This document shows positions 1 to 9,636 of a stretch of DNA of 32,937 nucleotides, one piece after another; the stretch's first letter is position 1; each line of letters opens with the position of its first letter. The stretch comes from Gammaproteobacteria bacterium. Lineage in GTDB: Bacteria; Pseudomonadota; Gammaproteobacteria; Pseudomonadales; Pseudohongiellaceae. The notes below the pieces were generated by a model. It made no database searches. It was not told the origin of the DNA and was given only the letters and a program-made list of their open reading frames with translations. A program made the translations under genes and the position numbers. Where the stretch lies: contig JAURLQ010000104.1 of NCBI GenBank assembly GCA_030831125.1, positions 1-32,937 on the forward strand, given 5' to 3'.

Positions 1-553
1 CTGCGGAAAGGGATGAACCCATGCCGGGAGTTGCCTGACCATGATCATCTTCAGAAATTGCGATTTCTGCAGAGAGAGCACTGTCATCATCAGTACCGGA
101 TGACTCCTGCTCGGGGTCTTGTGTGTAGCGCATTCCGTATTCGAAATGCATGTCGGGTCGGGTCTGCTCTTCCTGTGTTTCTCTGTGATGTGCGTGTCGC
201 TGGGTACCACTGTCTTCCCCAAGCCCGGCTTCCACAGAATTCATCACATTGGAAAAAGGGGAAAGTCTTTCGCCGAAATGTGCAGGCGGGGCTTCAGCGG
301 GCTGCAGCGGGGCAAATACATTGATCGCTGCAAAGTTTTCTCCGGGCGATGACTCATGTTGGTCGGCGAGCAGATCCTCCTGAAGCGTCTCTTCTTCGGG
401 CATGTTGTCCTTGACCCGAATCAGATTGGCATGTGCGGAGAAGACACTGAGACAGGACCCGCAGCGTACCATGCCCTTGGCGGCCTGGATTTGTGCAGGA
501 GTTACCCTGAATGAGGTATAGCACTGTGGGCACTGCGTAAGTTGTGCGTCCAT
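1..553 (-). CDS. DUF3426 zinc-ribbon protein (partial, 3' end cut by window edge)
   Basis: The frame opens at the ATG at 553 and stays open to the left edge, giving 184 N-terminal residues; the C-terminus is outside the window. The start shows the MJ0042-type zinc ribbon that heads DUF3426 proteins: two CxxC pairs at C8/C11 and C31/C34, in MDAQLTQCPQC and MVRCGSC. After about residue 45 the chain becomes acidic and low in complexity (many E, D, S, Q), as is normal for the linker of this family before its membrane segment and DUF3426 domain. It begins 4 nt after the prmA stop, so it is the last visible member of the aroQ-accB-accC-prmA run. In many gammaproteobacteria dusB and fis follow, which could be expected to the left. 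The function is unknown; a membrane-anchored zinc-binding role is a family-level guess. Confidence 0.85.
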   Translation of the reverse strand, partial: MDAQLTQCPQCYTSFRVTPAQIQAAKGMVRCGSCLSVFSAHANLIRVKDNMPEEETLQEDLLADQHESSPGENFAAINVFAPLQPAEAPPAHFGERLSPFSNVMNSVEAGLGEDSGTQRHAHHRETQEEQTRPDMHFEYGMRYTQDPEQESSGTDDDSALSAEIAISEDDHGQATPGMGSSLSA

Positions 554-557
554 GGGT

Positions 558-1553
558 TCAGGTGTTGCGTCGTGTACCATTTATGCTGACCCAGTCGCCT
601 TCCTGTTTGACATCAAGACCGGCAAACCAGGGTTCGAAAGCATTGATAACTGCATTCGACTGTTCGCTCAGTATGCCGGAAAGCAGTATCCATCCGCCAT
701 GGCGAACCTGTAATGACAGCAGTTCTGCAAGTTCAATGAGTGTGCCTGCCAGAATATTGGCCATCATGCCGTCAACCGGTTGTACTTTGCCTGATGCAAG
801 CTGAAGGGCGAAATCCCGGGGAAGACATACAGGAAAGGAGACCGGATCAATCCGGTTCTTCAGGCAGTTGTCAGCGGTGGCCTGCAGGGCCTGGGGATCG
901 TTGTCCACACCATATACTTTGCTGGCCCCCAACAGCAGCGCCGCAAGACCCAGAATGCCAGAGCCGCAGCCGTAATCCACCAGTGTCTGGTTCTCTATGT
1001 TGCGGCTGTCGAGCCATTGCAGGCAAAGTGAAGTGGTGGGGTGGGTACCAGTGCCAAAGGCAAGGCCGGGGTCCAGCAACAAGACTGCGTTACCCGGTGC
1101 CTGCATCTGCTGCAGCAAAGTCTGATTATTGCTTTCCCATCGGGAGGCATCGGCTTCGTCCGGATGCCAGAGCGCACTGTTGTCCACGCCTGACTGTTTC
1201 CACCAGCTGGGGCAGACCCACAGTTTTGTTCCAAAGCACATCGGCTTGAAGTCATCGAGCCAGGCACGTTCCCAGTTCTGGTCTTCAAGTGTTGAAAAGT
1301 GCAGAGGAGGCAAGTCACCTGACCAGTGTGCCTGCAAGTGCTGCTGCAACGTGGTTCTGTCGATGTCGGAAGTGAAAAGACCGGTAAGTATCAGTTCGCG
1401 CCACAGCGGTGTTTCACCAACACCGGGTTCAAAGAGAGCTTCGTCTTCGGCATCAAGCAATGTGACAGACACTGCGCCTGCGTCAAGCAGCAGCGACTCC
1501 ATCGCCTCCACCTGATCGCGCGAGGCGCGCATCTGCAGTTGTAACCAGCTCAT
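558..1553 (-). CDS. prmA: Ribosomal protein L11 methyltransferase
   Basis: PrmA is a cytoplasmic SAM-dependent enzyme that trimethylates ribosomal protein L11. The signature LDPGLAFGTGTHPTT is at residues 160-174, the SAM-binding glycine loop YGCGSGILG at 194-202, and a MANILAG motif follows. The start at 1553 gives MSWLQLQMRA, matching the usual PrmA N-terminus; an in-frame extension to 1688 would run back into accC and is rejected. The protein is 331 residues against about 293 in E. coli. The extra length is mainly a roughly 30-residue insertion (about 119-157) between the PSW motif and LDPG, rich in polar residues. The gene lies 37 nt after accC, probably in the same transcript. Confidence 0.95.
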   Translation of the reverse strand: MSWLQLQMRASRDQVEAMESLLLDAGAVSVTLLDAEDEALFEPGVGETPLWRELILTGLFTSDIDRTTLQQHLQAHWSGDLPPLHFSTLEDQNWERAWLDDFKPMCFGTKLWVCPSWWKQSGVDNSALWHPDEADASRWESNNQTLLQQMQAPGNAVLLLDPGLAFGTGTHPTTSLCLQWLDSRNIENQTLVDYGCGSGILGLAALLLGASKVYGVDNDPQALQATADNCLKNRIDPVSFPVCLPRDFALQLASGKVQPVDGMMANILAGTLIELAELLSLQVRHGGWILLSGILSEQSNAVINAFEPWFAGLDVKQEGDWVSINGTRRNT

Positions 1554-1590
1554 GACAACACCCTGTCCGAAGTACCCGGGCGGATAAAAA

Positions 1591-2952
1591 TCAAGGTGCT
1601 GATTTGACACCCTTGTTGCGTAGCAGGGCTTCCAGATAGTGAATGTTGGTGCCCCCTTTGCGGAAGCCGGGGTCGCCCATGATTTCACTCTGCAGTGGAA
1701 TATTGGTCTTTATCCCGTCCACGACCATTTCTTCCAGTGCATTCTGCATGCGGCCAATGGAAGCTTCACGGGTAGGGCCATGACTGATCAGCTTGGCAAC
1801 CAGCGAGTCATAATGCGGTGGCACGGTATAACCGCTGTAGATATGGGAGTCCACACGAATACCGTTACCACCCGGCGCATGATAAAGCACTACCTTGCCG
1901 GGGCTGGGCATGAAAGTCTGGGGGTCTTCAGCGTTGATACGGCATTCTATGGCATGACCGGTAATCTTGATTTCTTCCTGTTTGGCGCACAAACCCAGTC
2001 CGGATGCGATACGAATCTGCTCTTTCACAATGTCGATGCCGGTAACCCTTTCAGTAACCGGGTGTTCGACCTGCACACGGGTGTTCATTTCGATGAAGTA
2101 GAAATTGCCGTCCTGGTAGAGGAATTCCAGAGTGCCTGCACCACGGTACTTCAGCTGTTCACAGGCCTTGATACAGGATTGCATGATTTCAGCACGGGCA
2201 GCATCAGGGATGCCTGGTGCCGGTGCTTCTTCCACGACTTTCTGGTGGCGTCGTTGCATCGAGCAGTCGCGGTCGCCAAGACAGATGGCATTGCCTTCTC
2301 CGTCGCCAATTACCTGGATTTCCACATGGCGCGGGTTATCCAGGAATTTCTCCATGTAGACAACATCACTGCCGAAATAGTTGTGCGCCTCGCTCTGGGT
2401 AACCTGAACTGCCTTGAGCAGTTCTTCTTCCTTGTGGACTACGCGCATGCCGCGGCCACCACCACCGGCTGCAGCCTTGATCATGATCGGATAACCGATT
2501 CGACGGGCTATTTCCACTGTGTGGACGGTTTCCCTGGTCAACGGGCCGTTTGATCCGGGCACGGTCGGGACGCCGGCTTTGCGCATGACTTCAATTGCGC
2601 TGACCTTGTCACCCATTGACCTTATGGTGTCGGGGCGTGGGCCAATGAAGATGAAACCGCTGCGTTCCACCTGTTCGGCAAAATTGGCATTTTCTGAAAG
2701 GAAGCCATAGCCCGGATGAACGGCATCTGCACCGGTGATTTCCATGGCGCTGATAAGTGCCGGTACATTCAGATAACTTTCAAGGGACGGCGGAGGCCCT
2801 ATACACACTGACTCGTCGGCAAGGCGAACGTGCATCAGCGTGCGGTCGGCAGTGGAGTGCGCGGCAACCGTCTTGATGCCCAGTTCCTTGCAGGCCCTGA
2901 GTATGCGCAGTGCAATCTCACCGCGGTTGGCAATAAGTACTTTTTCTATCAT
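1591..2952 (-). CDS. accC: Acetyl-CoA carboxylase, biotin carboxylase subunit
   Basis: AccC carboxylates the biotin on BCCP using ATP and bicarbonate, the first half-reaction of acetyl-CoA carboxylase and the entry to fatty acid synthesis. At 453 residues it is the usual length (E. coli 449). It opens with [30 protein letters not shown] is at 79-88, the ATP-grasp glycine loop GGGGRGMR at 163-170 follows Lys159, and the active-site [14 protein letters not shown] lies near 290. It starts 27 nt after the accB stop, the classic accBC pair. No anomaly is visible. Confidence 0.98.
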   Translation of the reverse strand: MIEKVLIANRGEIALRILRACKELGIKTVAAHSTADRTLMHVRLADESVCIGPPPSLESYLNVPALISAMEITGADAVHPGYGFLSENANFAEQVERSGFIFIGPRPDTIRSMGDKVSAIEVMRKAGVPTVPGSNGPLTRETVHTVEIARRIGYPIMIKAAAGGGGRGMRVVHKEEELLKAVQVTQSEAHNYFGSDVVYMEKFLDNPRHVEIQVIGDGEGNAICLGDRDCSMQRRHQKVVEEAPAPGIPDAARAEIMQSCIKACEQLKYRGAGTLEFLYQDGNFYFIEMNTRVQVEHPVTERVTGIDIVKEQIRIASGLGLCAKQEEIKITGHAIECRINAEDPQTFMPSPGKVVLYHAPGGNGIRVDSHIYSGYTVPPHYDSLVAKLISHGPTREASIGRMQNALEEMVVDGIKTNIPLQSEIMGDPGFRKGGTNIHYLEALLRNKGVKSAP

Positions 2953-2979
2953 GGGGTCGGCAACCTGCAGATGTCTTGA

Positions 2980-3429
2980 TCAGGAAATGATGACCAGTGG
3001 CTGGTCATATTCAACGGGCTGTCCGTCTTCAACCAGAATGGCTTCGATCACACCGGATTTGTCGGCTTCGATCTGGTTCATCATCTTCATGGCTTCCACA
3101 ATACAGATGACATCATTGGCTTTCACGTGTTTGCCGACTTCTATGAAAGGCGGGGAAGAGGGCGATGGTGAGCGGTAAAAAGTACCTACCATGGGTGATT
3201 TGACCGCTTCGCCCTTGTAGGCGGGCTGTGCAGCTTCCTTGACTGGCGCTTCCGCAGCGGGCGCAGCGGCAACTGGCGCAGGAGGGGCATAGAACTGCTG
3301 TGGCATGATCATCGCATTACTGCCGTTGCGGCTGATCCTGACTGCTTCCTCGCCTTCCTTGATCTCGATTTCGGCGATATTGGATTCTTCCAGCAGTTCA
3401 ATGAGTTTTTTAACTTTTCTTATATCCAT
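2980..3429 (-). CDS. accB: Acetyl-CoA carboxylase biotin carboxyl carrier protein (BCCP)
   Basis: AccB carries the covalently bound biotin that shuttles carboxyl groups between biotin carboxylase and carboxyltransferase. The 149 residues show a conserved N-terminal helix ([16 protein letters not shown]), an Ala/Pro-rich linker at about 48-72, and a C-terminal biotinyl domain. The biotin attachment motif VEAMKM puts the modified lysine at Lys115. A GAGGA ribosome-binding site lies just upstream of the ATG at 3429. It sits between aroQ (67 nt upstream) and accC (27 nt downstream), the common gammaproteobacterial order. Confidence 0.98.
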   Translation of the reverse strand: MDIRKVKKLIELLEESNIAEIEIKEGEEAVRISRNGSNAMIMPQQFYAPPAPVAAAPAAEAPVKEAAQPAYKGEAVKSPMVGTFYRSPSPSSPPFIEVGKHVKANDVICIVEAMKMMNQIEADKSGVIEAILVEDGQPVEYDQPLVIIS

Positions 3430-3496
3430 GCGATCCTCGTTGCTAACCTGTTCAGCCTGTGTTCAATGGAATTCTGTATAAAATTGTTTTTGGTTT

Positions 3497-3934
3497 TTAC
3501 CTGATTCTGGACATCGCTGCCTGCAGTGCCAGTGTGTAGCCCTGTTGGCCAAGTCCGACTATGCTGCCTGTGGCAACATCGGAAAAATATGAGTGCTTGC
3601 GGAAGTCTTCACGTGCGTACACATTCGAAAGATGTACTTCGATAAAGGGGATTCCTACGCCCAGCAGTGCATCCCTGATGGCTATGCTGGTGTGGGTGAA
3701 AGCGGCAGGATTGATGATGATGAAATCAATTCCTTCGGATTTTGCCTCGTGGATACGGTCAACCAGTTCATATTCGGCATTGCTCTGCAGGCACTGCAAG
3801 TGATGGCCGGCAGCCTTGGCCTGATCCATCAGTGCGGCGTTTATATCAGCAAGTGTGGTATTGCCGTAAACTTCGGGTTCACGGGTGCCAAGCAGATTCA
3901 GGTTTGGGCCGTTTAGTACCAGTATGGATGCCAT
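3497..3934 (-). CDS. aroQ: 3-dehydroquinate dehydratase, type II
   Basis: AroQ dehydrates 3-dehydroquinate to 3-dehydroshikimate in the shikimate pathway; type II enzymes are cytoplasmic dodecamers. At 145 residues it has the normal length. The expected active-site residues are present: NGPNLNLLG at 8-16, Arg18 and Tyr23 on the lid loop, Asn75 and His81 in INPAAFTH, His101 in IEVHLSN, and Arg112. The gene heads the aroQ-accB-accC-prmA series and diverges from tamA across a 221 nt gap that should hold both promoters. Confidence 0.98.
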   Translation of the reverse strand: MASILVLNGPNLNLLGTREPEVYGNTTLADINAALMDQAKAAGHHLQCLQSNAEYELVDRIHEAKSEGIDFIIINPAAFTHTSIAIRDALLGVGIPFIEVHLSNVYAREDFRKHSYFSDVATGSIVGLGQQGYTLALQAAMSRIR

Positions 3935-4112
3935 ATTTTTTTATTTCCGGACCGTCACATTCTATTGCTGCAGTAGAGTGAGGACGTATTTTCGGGAAAT
4001 TGCGCAAAAATGTACACAATTTGCGGACATATAAAGCTAATTTGTAAGGGTTCTGGCCAAAAAATGCGTACAGTGGATTATACGTCCCGAATCGCCCTTT
4101 CATAGTCATTTT

Positions 4113-4142
4113 TTGACAAATATCTGCTTTTTCAAGGAATTT
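4113..4142 (+). promoter_or_regulatory. Candidate sigma70 promoter for tamA
   Basis: A perfect -35 hexamer TTGACA lies at 4113-4118. The best -10 match is GAATTT at 4137-4142 with an 18 nt spacer, which is poor. It sits 14 nt before the GTG start of tamA in the aroQ/tamA divergent gap. The -35 is convincing by sequence alone; the -10 is not, so this is tentative. Confidence 0.3.
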
Positions 4143-4155
4143 AAGAGAAGTTAGG

Positions 4156-5913
4156 GTGCATTTTTCAACAATGTTCAAGGCGGGATTCATTCTGCAAGCT
4201 GCCTGTATGGTGCTTGGCGCTATGCCAGTGGTGGCACAGCAGGCAGGCAATCCTGTCATTATTCTGTCTGGCGCAGATCAGGCGCTTGAGTCAAATATCA
4301 GGGGCAGCCTGAATCTGGATGCCGAACCTTGTGACAGTTCACTGCTGCGACTGCAGCGCCTTTTACCCGGAATCAGGAACAGCGCAAGAATCGCTGCTGA
4401 AGCGCTTGGATATTACGAGAGCAGCGTGAGCCCCCAATTTCTGCTCGGAGAAGGATGCTGGGAGCTGCATATACTGATTGAACCAGGCAGGCAGGTCATG
4501 CTCAGAGAGGTGAATCTGCGCATTGATGCCGATACGCGTGACGCGGTGTTGTTCAATCCCCTGCTTGAGGAAGCCGGTCTGAATTCTGGTGAACCCCTGC
4601 ATCACGGGAGGTACGAGGAGCTCAAAAGCCGTCTCAGTGCAGTGGCCAGTGACAATGGCTATTTCGAAGCACGTTTCAACCAGGCTGAAATTACTGTGCA
4701 TACTGCAGACTATGCAGCCGATATCACCCTTGATTTTGATCCGGGTTCCCGATTTCGTTTCGGTGCTTTCAGTCTGAACAAGAGTGAGGCGCTGTCTGAT
4801 GAGCTGATTGACAGGCTCATGACTCTGAAGGAGGGAGACTTCTATTCAACTGCAAGTCTCGCCGGGTTGAGGAGAGAGCTGGATAACAGTGAATACTTCC
4901 GGCAGATCAGAATTTCTCCACAACTTGGGCAGGCAGCAGGACAAGCTGTGCCGGTTATTCTGGACCTGGATTTGCGTCCCCGGCACTCCTGGACATCCGG
5001 TATCGGTTTCACAACTGATACCGGGCCCAGAGCAAGAGTTGAATACCAGAACAGGTTCATCAACAGAAGCGGGCACAAGTTCCAGACCGATGCCTCAGTC
5101 TCCACTGTCAGGGCGCAAACCAATGGCAGTTACATTATTCCCGTCGATTCACCGATTGCACAAAGCATAGGGCTCAATCTGGGGTTCGTCAGTGAGAATA
5201 ACGATGCCTTCGAAAGCAAACGCTTTGTGGGTGGAATATCGTTGCCGAAAGACGGAGAGAGCGGATGGCGTCGAACAATTGCACTGGATTTCCAGCGTGA
5301 TGATTATCTTGCGGGAAGCGACCAGGATGTATCTGTACTGATGCTGCCCGGGATCAACTATACAAGGACTCGTGCAGATGATCTGATCAACCCTGCAAAC
5401 GGTTGGAAGCTGTTTGCTTCACTGAAGGGCGCAAGTGATGCCCTGTTATCCGATACATCGTTGCTGCAGTTCTATGCCAGTGGCAAACATGTGGTCAGTT
5501 TTGGTCGGGGGCGTGTTCTCAGTCGTATTGATCTGGGCACTACCCTTACCAACAACGCAAGTGAACTGCCGGCTTCATTGCGTTTCTATGCCGGTGGCGA
5601 TCGCAGTGTGCGGGGGTATGATTTCAATACACTCAGCCCGGCCGACCCGGTTACCCAGGATATCCTCGGCGGCAAGAATCTCGTGGCAGGCAGTCTCGAA
5701 TACGATTATCTCGTTGGTCAGAACTGGCGATTTGCCATATTTGCAGATACCGGCAACGCCTTTGACAATAACAGTGATTTTGAATTGAAGCAGAGTGCCG
5801 GGATCGGCATTCGCTGGTTGTCCCCCATCGGGCCACTGCGTCTGGATCTGGCACACCCCTTTGATTCTGACGAAAGCTTCAGGATCCATATCACGATGGG
5901 GCCTGATCTGTGA
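4156..5913 (+). CDS. tamA: Translocation and assembly module outer-membrane protein TamA (Omp85/BamA superfamily)
   Basis: TamA is an Omp85-family outer-membrane barrel that works with TamB in outer-membrane protein insertion and envelope lipid homeostasis. The 585 residues begin with a signal peptide (hydrophobic stretch at about 8-27, likely cleavage after VVAQ), then three POTRA-like modules to about 270, then a C-terminal barrel. The Omp85 lid-loop signature VRGY is at 485-488 within GGDRSVRGYDF, and the chain ends TMGPDL. The GTG start is preferred because GAGAAG at 4145-4150 is suitably spaced; an in-frame ATG at 4171 would also keep the signal peptide. Its TGA overlaps the tamB start, so the pair is probably translationally coupled. 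Confidence 0.95.
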   Translation: MHFSTMFKAGFILQAACMVLGAMPVVAQQAGNPVIILSGADQALESNIRGSLNLDAEPCDSSLLRLQRLLPGIRNSARIAAEALGYYESSVSPQFLLGEGCWELHILIEPGRQVMLREVNLRIDADTRDAVLFNPLLEEAGLNSGEPLHHGRYEELKSRLSAVASDNGYFEARFNQAEITVHTADYAADITLDFDPGSRFRFGAFSLNKSEALSDELIDRLMTLKEGDFYSTASLAGLRRELDNSEYFRQIRISPQLGQAAGQAVPVILDLDLRPRHSWTSGIGFTTDTGPRARVEYQNRFINRSGHKFQTDASVSTVRAQTNGSYIIPVDSPIAQSIGLNLGFVSENNDAFESKRFVGGISLPKDGESGWRRTIALDFQRDDYLAGSDQDVSVLMLPGINYTRTRADDLINPANGWKLFASLKGASDALLSDTSLLQFYASGKHVVSFGRGRVLSRIDLGTTLTNNASELPASLRFYAGGDRSVRGYDFNTLSPADPVTQDILGGKNLVAGSLEYDYLVGQNWRFAIFADTGNAFDNNSDFELKQSAGIGIRWLSPIGPLRLDLAHPFDSDESFRIHITMGPDL

Positions 5914-8900
5914 TGTTCATTGTCAGGCTGCTCAAACACATATTGGGTGGGTTTGCGCTGATACTGGCGAGTGTTGCGTTGCTTGTCATGTGGATAGCAG
6001 CCACACCTTCAGGCACTTCCTGGGCGATGAATCGTGTCAAGGGTTTGGCCATTTCCACTGGCCTGGAAAATCTGGCCTTCAGTGATATCGACGGCACCCT
6101 GCTCGATGGTCTGCAGTTGAGCGAACTGGCACTCGCTGCCCCAGGCCTTCAGCTCAAAGTGGCGGAAGTTTCCTTCACCTGGCGGCCCTGGGAGTTGTCC
6201 GAAAATCACTTGCATTTCACTTCTCTGGTCGTTCGCACTCTGGAGCTTGTGTACCGGGCGCAGACTGACAGTGAGCCGGCAGAACCGCTGACGCGGGAAA
6301 TGCTGCAGTCCATGATTTTTTCTCTCCCGGTTTCAATAAGTCTTGATGCACTTGATGCCCGGGACATTGCAATGGATATCAATGGCAGTGCGGTGAGCCT
6401 TGAAGAAGTTTCCGGCAACCTGGATCTAAACGCAGAGCAGCTTGATCTTTCCGACCTGCTGGTCAGGGCTGCAGGTGATATCAGTGGAGAAATTGCTGCT
6501 GATCTGACGATGGACAACGCGCTTGCATTGAGCTCCACAATCGACTGGCAAACCACGCTGGATGACCGTTTGTGGCAGGGTGCAATAACCGTAAACGGTG
6601 ATCCGGCAGCACTGGATATATCACATATCCTGATGCAACCCTTGTCTTTGCAAACTGCAGGAACTGTCAATGCAGGACTTTTCCCGGGAAGCGGTCTGCA
6701 ACTGGAGCTGCAGCATACGCTGCCCTTTGTGGATCTGGGATTGTTCGGCCAGCCCGGTATGCAGCTGATGGATGCTGCGGTCAATACCAGTGGCTCGTTG
6801 CAGCAGTTGCAGATCAATGGCCGGTCAGGATTCAGTGCTGAAGAATATGCGCTGCAGGGGCAGGCAGATTTTGACCTGCTATACGGCGATAACAGTCTGA
6901 TCATCACACGACTTGATGTCGACAGTAACCAGGCCGGTATGCAACTGGACGGCGAACTTGGTTTGAGTCCGCTTGATGTGCAGCTCAACTGGATAGTAAG
7001 AAATCTGGATACAGCACAGCGCCTGCCGCAACTGCGCGCAGAAAATCTGCAGGGTAATGGCACTGTTTCCCTGCAAGTTGATGACAATGGCGTGGACGCT
7101 GAAATCGGAATTACCGCAATCAATGGCACCATTGACGGCCGACCTTTACAGGTAAGTGGCAGTGCCAGCCTTGCCAATAGCGTACTCGACAGTATCGATC
7201 TGCAGGCCGAGAGTGCGCAGAACAGCGTGTTGATCAGCGGTGCATTGCAACCATCCTTTGATCTCGACTGGGAAATCAGACTGCCTGCCCTGGCCCAGTT
7301 GTGGGAAGGCTTGCAGGGACAGGTCAATGGTACCGGGACCTTGCGTGGGGATGCGGAGAATCCGGAAATCAACGGTAATCTGTTGGGTACCGGATTCAGC
7401 TTGCCGCTCAACGGACAGACATTGGTGCTGGACAGGGTGTCGCTGTCTGCCCTGTATGAAAATGCCAGCAACGATCTGGATTTCAAACTGGGTTTGCTGT
7501 CATTAATGCAGGCCGATGCAGAACCTGTCGTGCTCTTGTCCGGTGGTGAAATCAGTTTGCAGGGCACACCGCTATCACATCAATTGCAGCTTTCCCTGGG
7601 CAACAACAATGAAACAGTCGATCTGTCCCTTCAGGGTGGCTTGAGTGATGGCAACTGGTCAGGCGCAATTTCGAGTGGCACTGTAAATTCCCGTTATGGC
7701 AATTGGTCTCTTCAGGATGTGAGCTCACTGTTGTACAGCAATGGGGCGGCAACCATGCAGGAGGCTTGCTGGCTGATCAGCGCTGACGACCTTCAGGTCT
7801 GCATGGAGGCAAGCCTGCATCCGGAATCCGGTGTGGATGCAACTCTCACACTGTCGGGGTTTCCTCTGGACTGGTTCAATACACAGCAAGACGAAAATGG
7901 TCAGGTGGTTTCCAGCCGGACAGTGCCCGCAGGCATTGATGCGCTTCAGCAACAGTTTGCGTTGCATTTGCCTCCGTCTTTGCAAATTGAGGGAAGCGTG
8001 AATCTGTCAGCTTCAATTGCAGGATTTCAGCAGGGCAGCTGGAGCAGGCTTGCAGTCAATGCACAGCCAATAAATGTTGGCATGGTTGTCAGTCAGAGCA
8101 CTGAAAGCGAGTTTCAAACGCTCGTGCCGCAAATCCAGCGTTTTACATTTCATGACTTCAGCGCTTCAACAAGCAATGTTTCAGGGTTATGGCAGAGTGA
8201 ACTTGGTTTTCAGGTGTCGAGGGAAACCGAGCTGGGTCAGGATCTTCAGGGAGGCTTCAGTGCCGGAGGAACGCTGGATGCCGATGACAGGCTTGATGGC
8301 ATTGTAGACTTTGATTTCAACGATCTGGCGTGGCTGGAAACGATGGTACCCGGTTTGCGTAACCCTCGTGGCAGCCTGTTCGGCACGGTGATGCTTGGCG
8401 GAAGTCCCGGGGAGCCGCAGTTCAGGACAAGTCTGCAACTGTCAGATGGCGCATTCAACCTGCCGAATTTCGGTCTGGCCTTGCATGATGTGTCGATCAC
8501 ACTGCAATCACCGGATGGCGCGATAAACAACAACTTGCTCGAAATTTACGCCAATGCAAAATCGGGACAGGGAGAAATTGGAATAGTGGCAAGTCTGGCG
8601 GATTATCTGCTTGATACACGCAGCATAAGTGCTCGCATCAACGGTACAGACTTCAGCATGTTCGATGCGGACTATGCCACTATTGTCCTGAGCCCGCAGC
8701 TGGAATTGAGTCTGGCGCAACAAGGAGTGGAAATCCGTGGTGAGTTGACACTGACTGACAGCTATGTGGATCTGGCCGGCATGTTTGGTGATGTGGGCAA
8801 CAATGCTGTGGGTGTGTCACGGGATGTTGTGGTACTGGACAAATCCGGTGAAACCCAGGGACGTGGCAACGAAGTACCACTGGCCATGGATGTTACCCTG

Positions 8901-9581
8901 AATGTGGGAGACTCGGTGAAACTGGGCGGCTTCGGGCTTGATGTAAGTCTCAATGGCATGCTTGCACTGGAACAGGAAGCAGGCAGATCCTTGCTGGCAT
9001 ATGGTGAACTTTCGATCCCCCAGGGCAGCTATGAAATCTACAACCAGCAGTTGAATGCAAGGGACGGGCGATTGCTGTTTTTCGGTAACCCGGCCAATCC
9101 TGTTGTAGACATAAGAGCCTACAGGGAAACCAGCAATGCAGAAGTGGGTATGCTGCTCAGTGGTCCGGTCAACAATATCCAGGGTGAGCTTTACTCAACG
9201 CCCACATTGCCGGAAAGCGAGATTCTGGCGCTGCTAGTAACCGGCAAGTCATTCAAAAACGTGGAAAGCCAGGATGGAGATGCCCTGCTCAATGCCATCA
9301 CAAATTTCGGCATAGAAAAAGGGCAGGGGTTAACCAGCATGGTAAGCAGCCAGTTGGGTCTTGATTCGGTTTCTGTGAGTGGTGGGGCCAATTACCGGGA
9401 CAGTTCGCTGGGCATAGGCAAATACATAACGCCAAGGTTGTTGCTGCAATATGAAGTGGGTTTTTTCGACAGACAGAATGTGCTGAGCATAGATTACACC
9501 CTGACTGACAATCTGAAGCTGGAAGTGAGAACCGGTATCAGCCAGAGTGTGGATATCAGTTATACGATAGAAAAGGATTAG
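5913..9581 (+). CDS. tamB: Translocation and assembly module inner-membrane component TamB
   Basis: TamB is a very long AsmA-like protein anchored in the inner membrane and spanning the periplasm as a hydrophobic beta-taco groove, docking on TamA. The ATG at 5913 overlaps the tamA stop in a TGATG junction; a GTG one codon earlier is possible. The encoded 1222 residues open with one membrane helix (about 5-28) followed by a continuous series of short beta-strand repeats, with many S, Q, L, D and N and very few Cys. The last 350 or so residues match the DUF490/TamB domain, including GELSIPQGSYEIYNQQL and a terminal run of barrel-like strands. It is the normal partner and position for tamA. It ends 55 nt from the convergent nDsbD-like gene, with no obvious terminator between. 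Confidence 0.95.
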   Translation: MFIVRLLKHILGGFALILASVALLVMWIAATPSGTSWAMNRVKGLAISTGLENLAFSDIDGTLLDGLQLSELALAAPGLQLKVAEVSFTWRPWELSENHLHFTSLVVRTLELVYRAQTDSEPAEPLTREMLQSMIFSLPVSISLDALDARDIAMDINGSAVSLEEVSGNLDLNAEQLDLSDLLVRAAGDISGEIAADLTMDNALALSSTIDWQTTLDDRLWQGAITVNGDPAALDISHILMQPLSLQTAGTVNAGLFPGSGLQLELQHTLPFVDLGLFGQPGMQLMDAAVNTSGSLQQLQINGRSGFSAEEYALQGQADFDLLYGDNSLIITRLDVDSNQAGMQLDGELGLSPLDVQLNWIVRNLDTAQRLPQLRAENLQGNGTVSLQVDDNGVDAEIGITAINGTIDGRPLQVSGSASLANSVLDSIDLQAESAQNSVLISGALQPSFDLDWEIRLPALAQLWEGLQGQVNGTGTLRGDAENPEINGNLLGTGFSLPLNGQTLVLDRVSLSALYENASNDLDFKLGLLSLMQADAEPVVLLSGGEISLQGTPLSHQLQLSLGNNNETVDLSLQGGLSDGNWSGAISSGTVNSRYGNWSLQDVSSLLYSNGAATMQEACWLISADDLQVCMEASLHPESGVDATLTLSGFPLDWFNTQQDENGQVVSSRTVPAGIDALQQQFALHLPPSLQIEGSVNLSASIAGFQQGSWSRLAVNAQPINVGMVVSQSTESEFQTLVPQIQRFTFHDFSASTSNVSGLWQSELGFQVSRETELGQDLQGGFSAGGTLDADDRLDGIVDFDFNDLAWLETMVPGLRNPRGSLFGTVMLGGSPGEPQFRTSLQLSDGAFNLPNFGLALHDVSITLQSPDGAINNNLLEIYANAKSGQGEIGIVASLADYLLDTRSISARINGTDFSMFDADYATIVLSPQLELSLAQQGVEIRGELTLTDSYVDLAGMFGDVGNNAVGVSRDVVVLDKSGETQGRGNEVPLAMDVTLNVGDSVKLGGFGLDVSLNGMLALEQEAGRSLLAYGELSIPQGSYEIYNQQLNARDGRLLFFGNPANPVVDIRAYRETSNAEVGMLLSGPVNNIQGELYSTPTLPESEILALLVTGKSFKNVESQDGDALLNAITNFGIEKGQGLTSMVSSQLGLDSVSVSGGANYRDSSLGIGKYITPRLLLQYEVGFFDRQNVLSIDYTLTDNLKLEVRTGISQSVDISYTIEKD

Positions 9582-9636
9582 GGCTGCGTTGGTCAGGTTT
9601 AAAGCACGAGCCGGGGTGGGCTTGGCCACAAGCTCC

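Noticed and set aside
1639-2553. A 304-codon open frame on the plus strand
   Set aside because: It lies fully antisense to accC, whose conserved ATP-grasp motifs are in the other strand; its translation has no recognisable protein character.
6206-7567. A 453-codon open frame on the minus strand
   Set aside because: Antisense to tamB; Ser/Pro/Cys-rich translation typical of a shadow frame, no ribosome-binding site or family motifs.
9620-9633. Hairpin GCTTGGCCACAAGC between tamB and the nDsbD-like gene
   Set aside because: Only a 5 bp stem with no T-tract on either strand, so not called a terminator.
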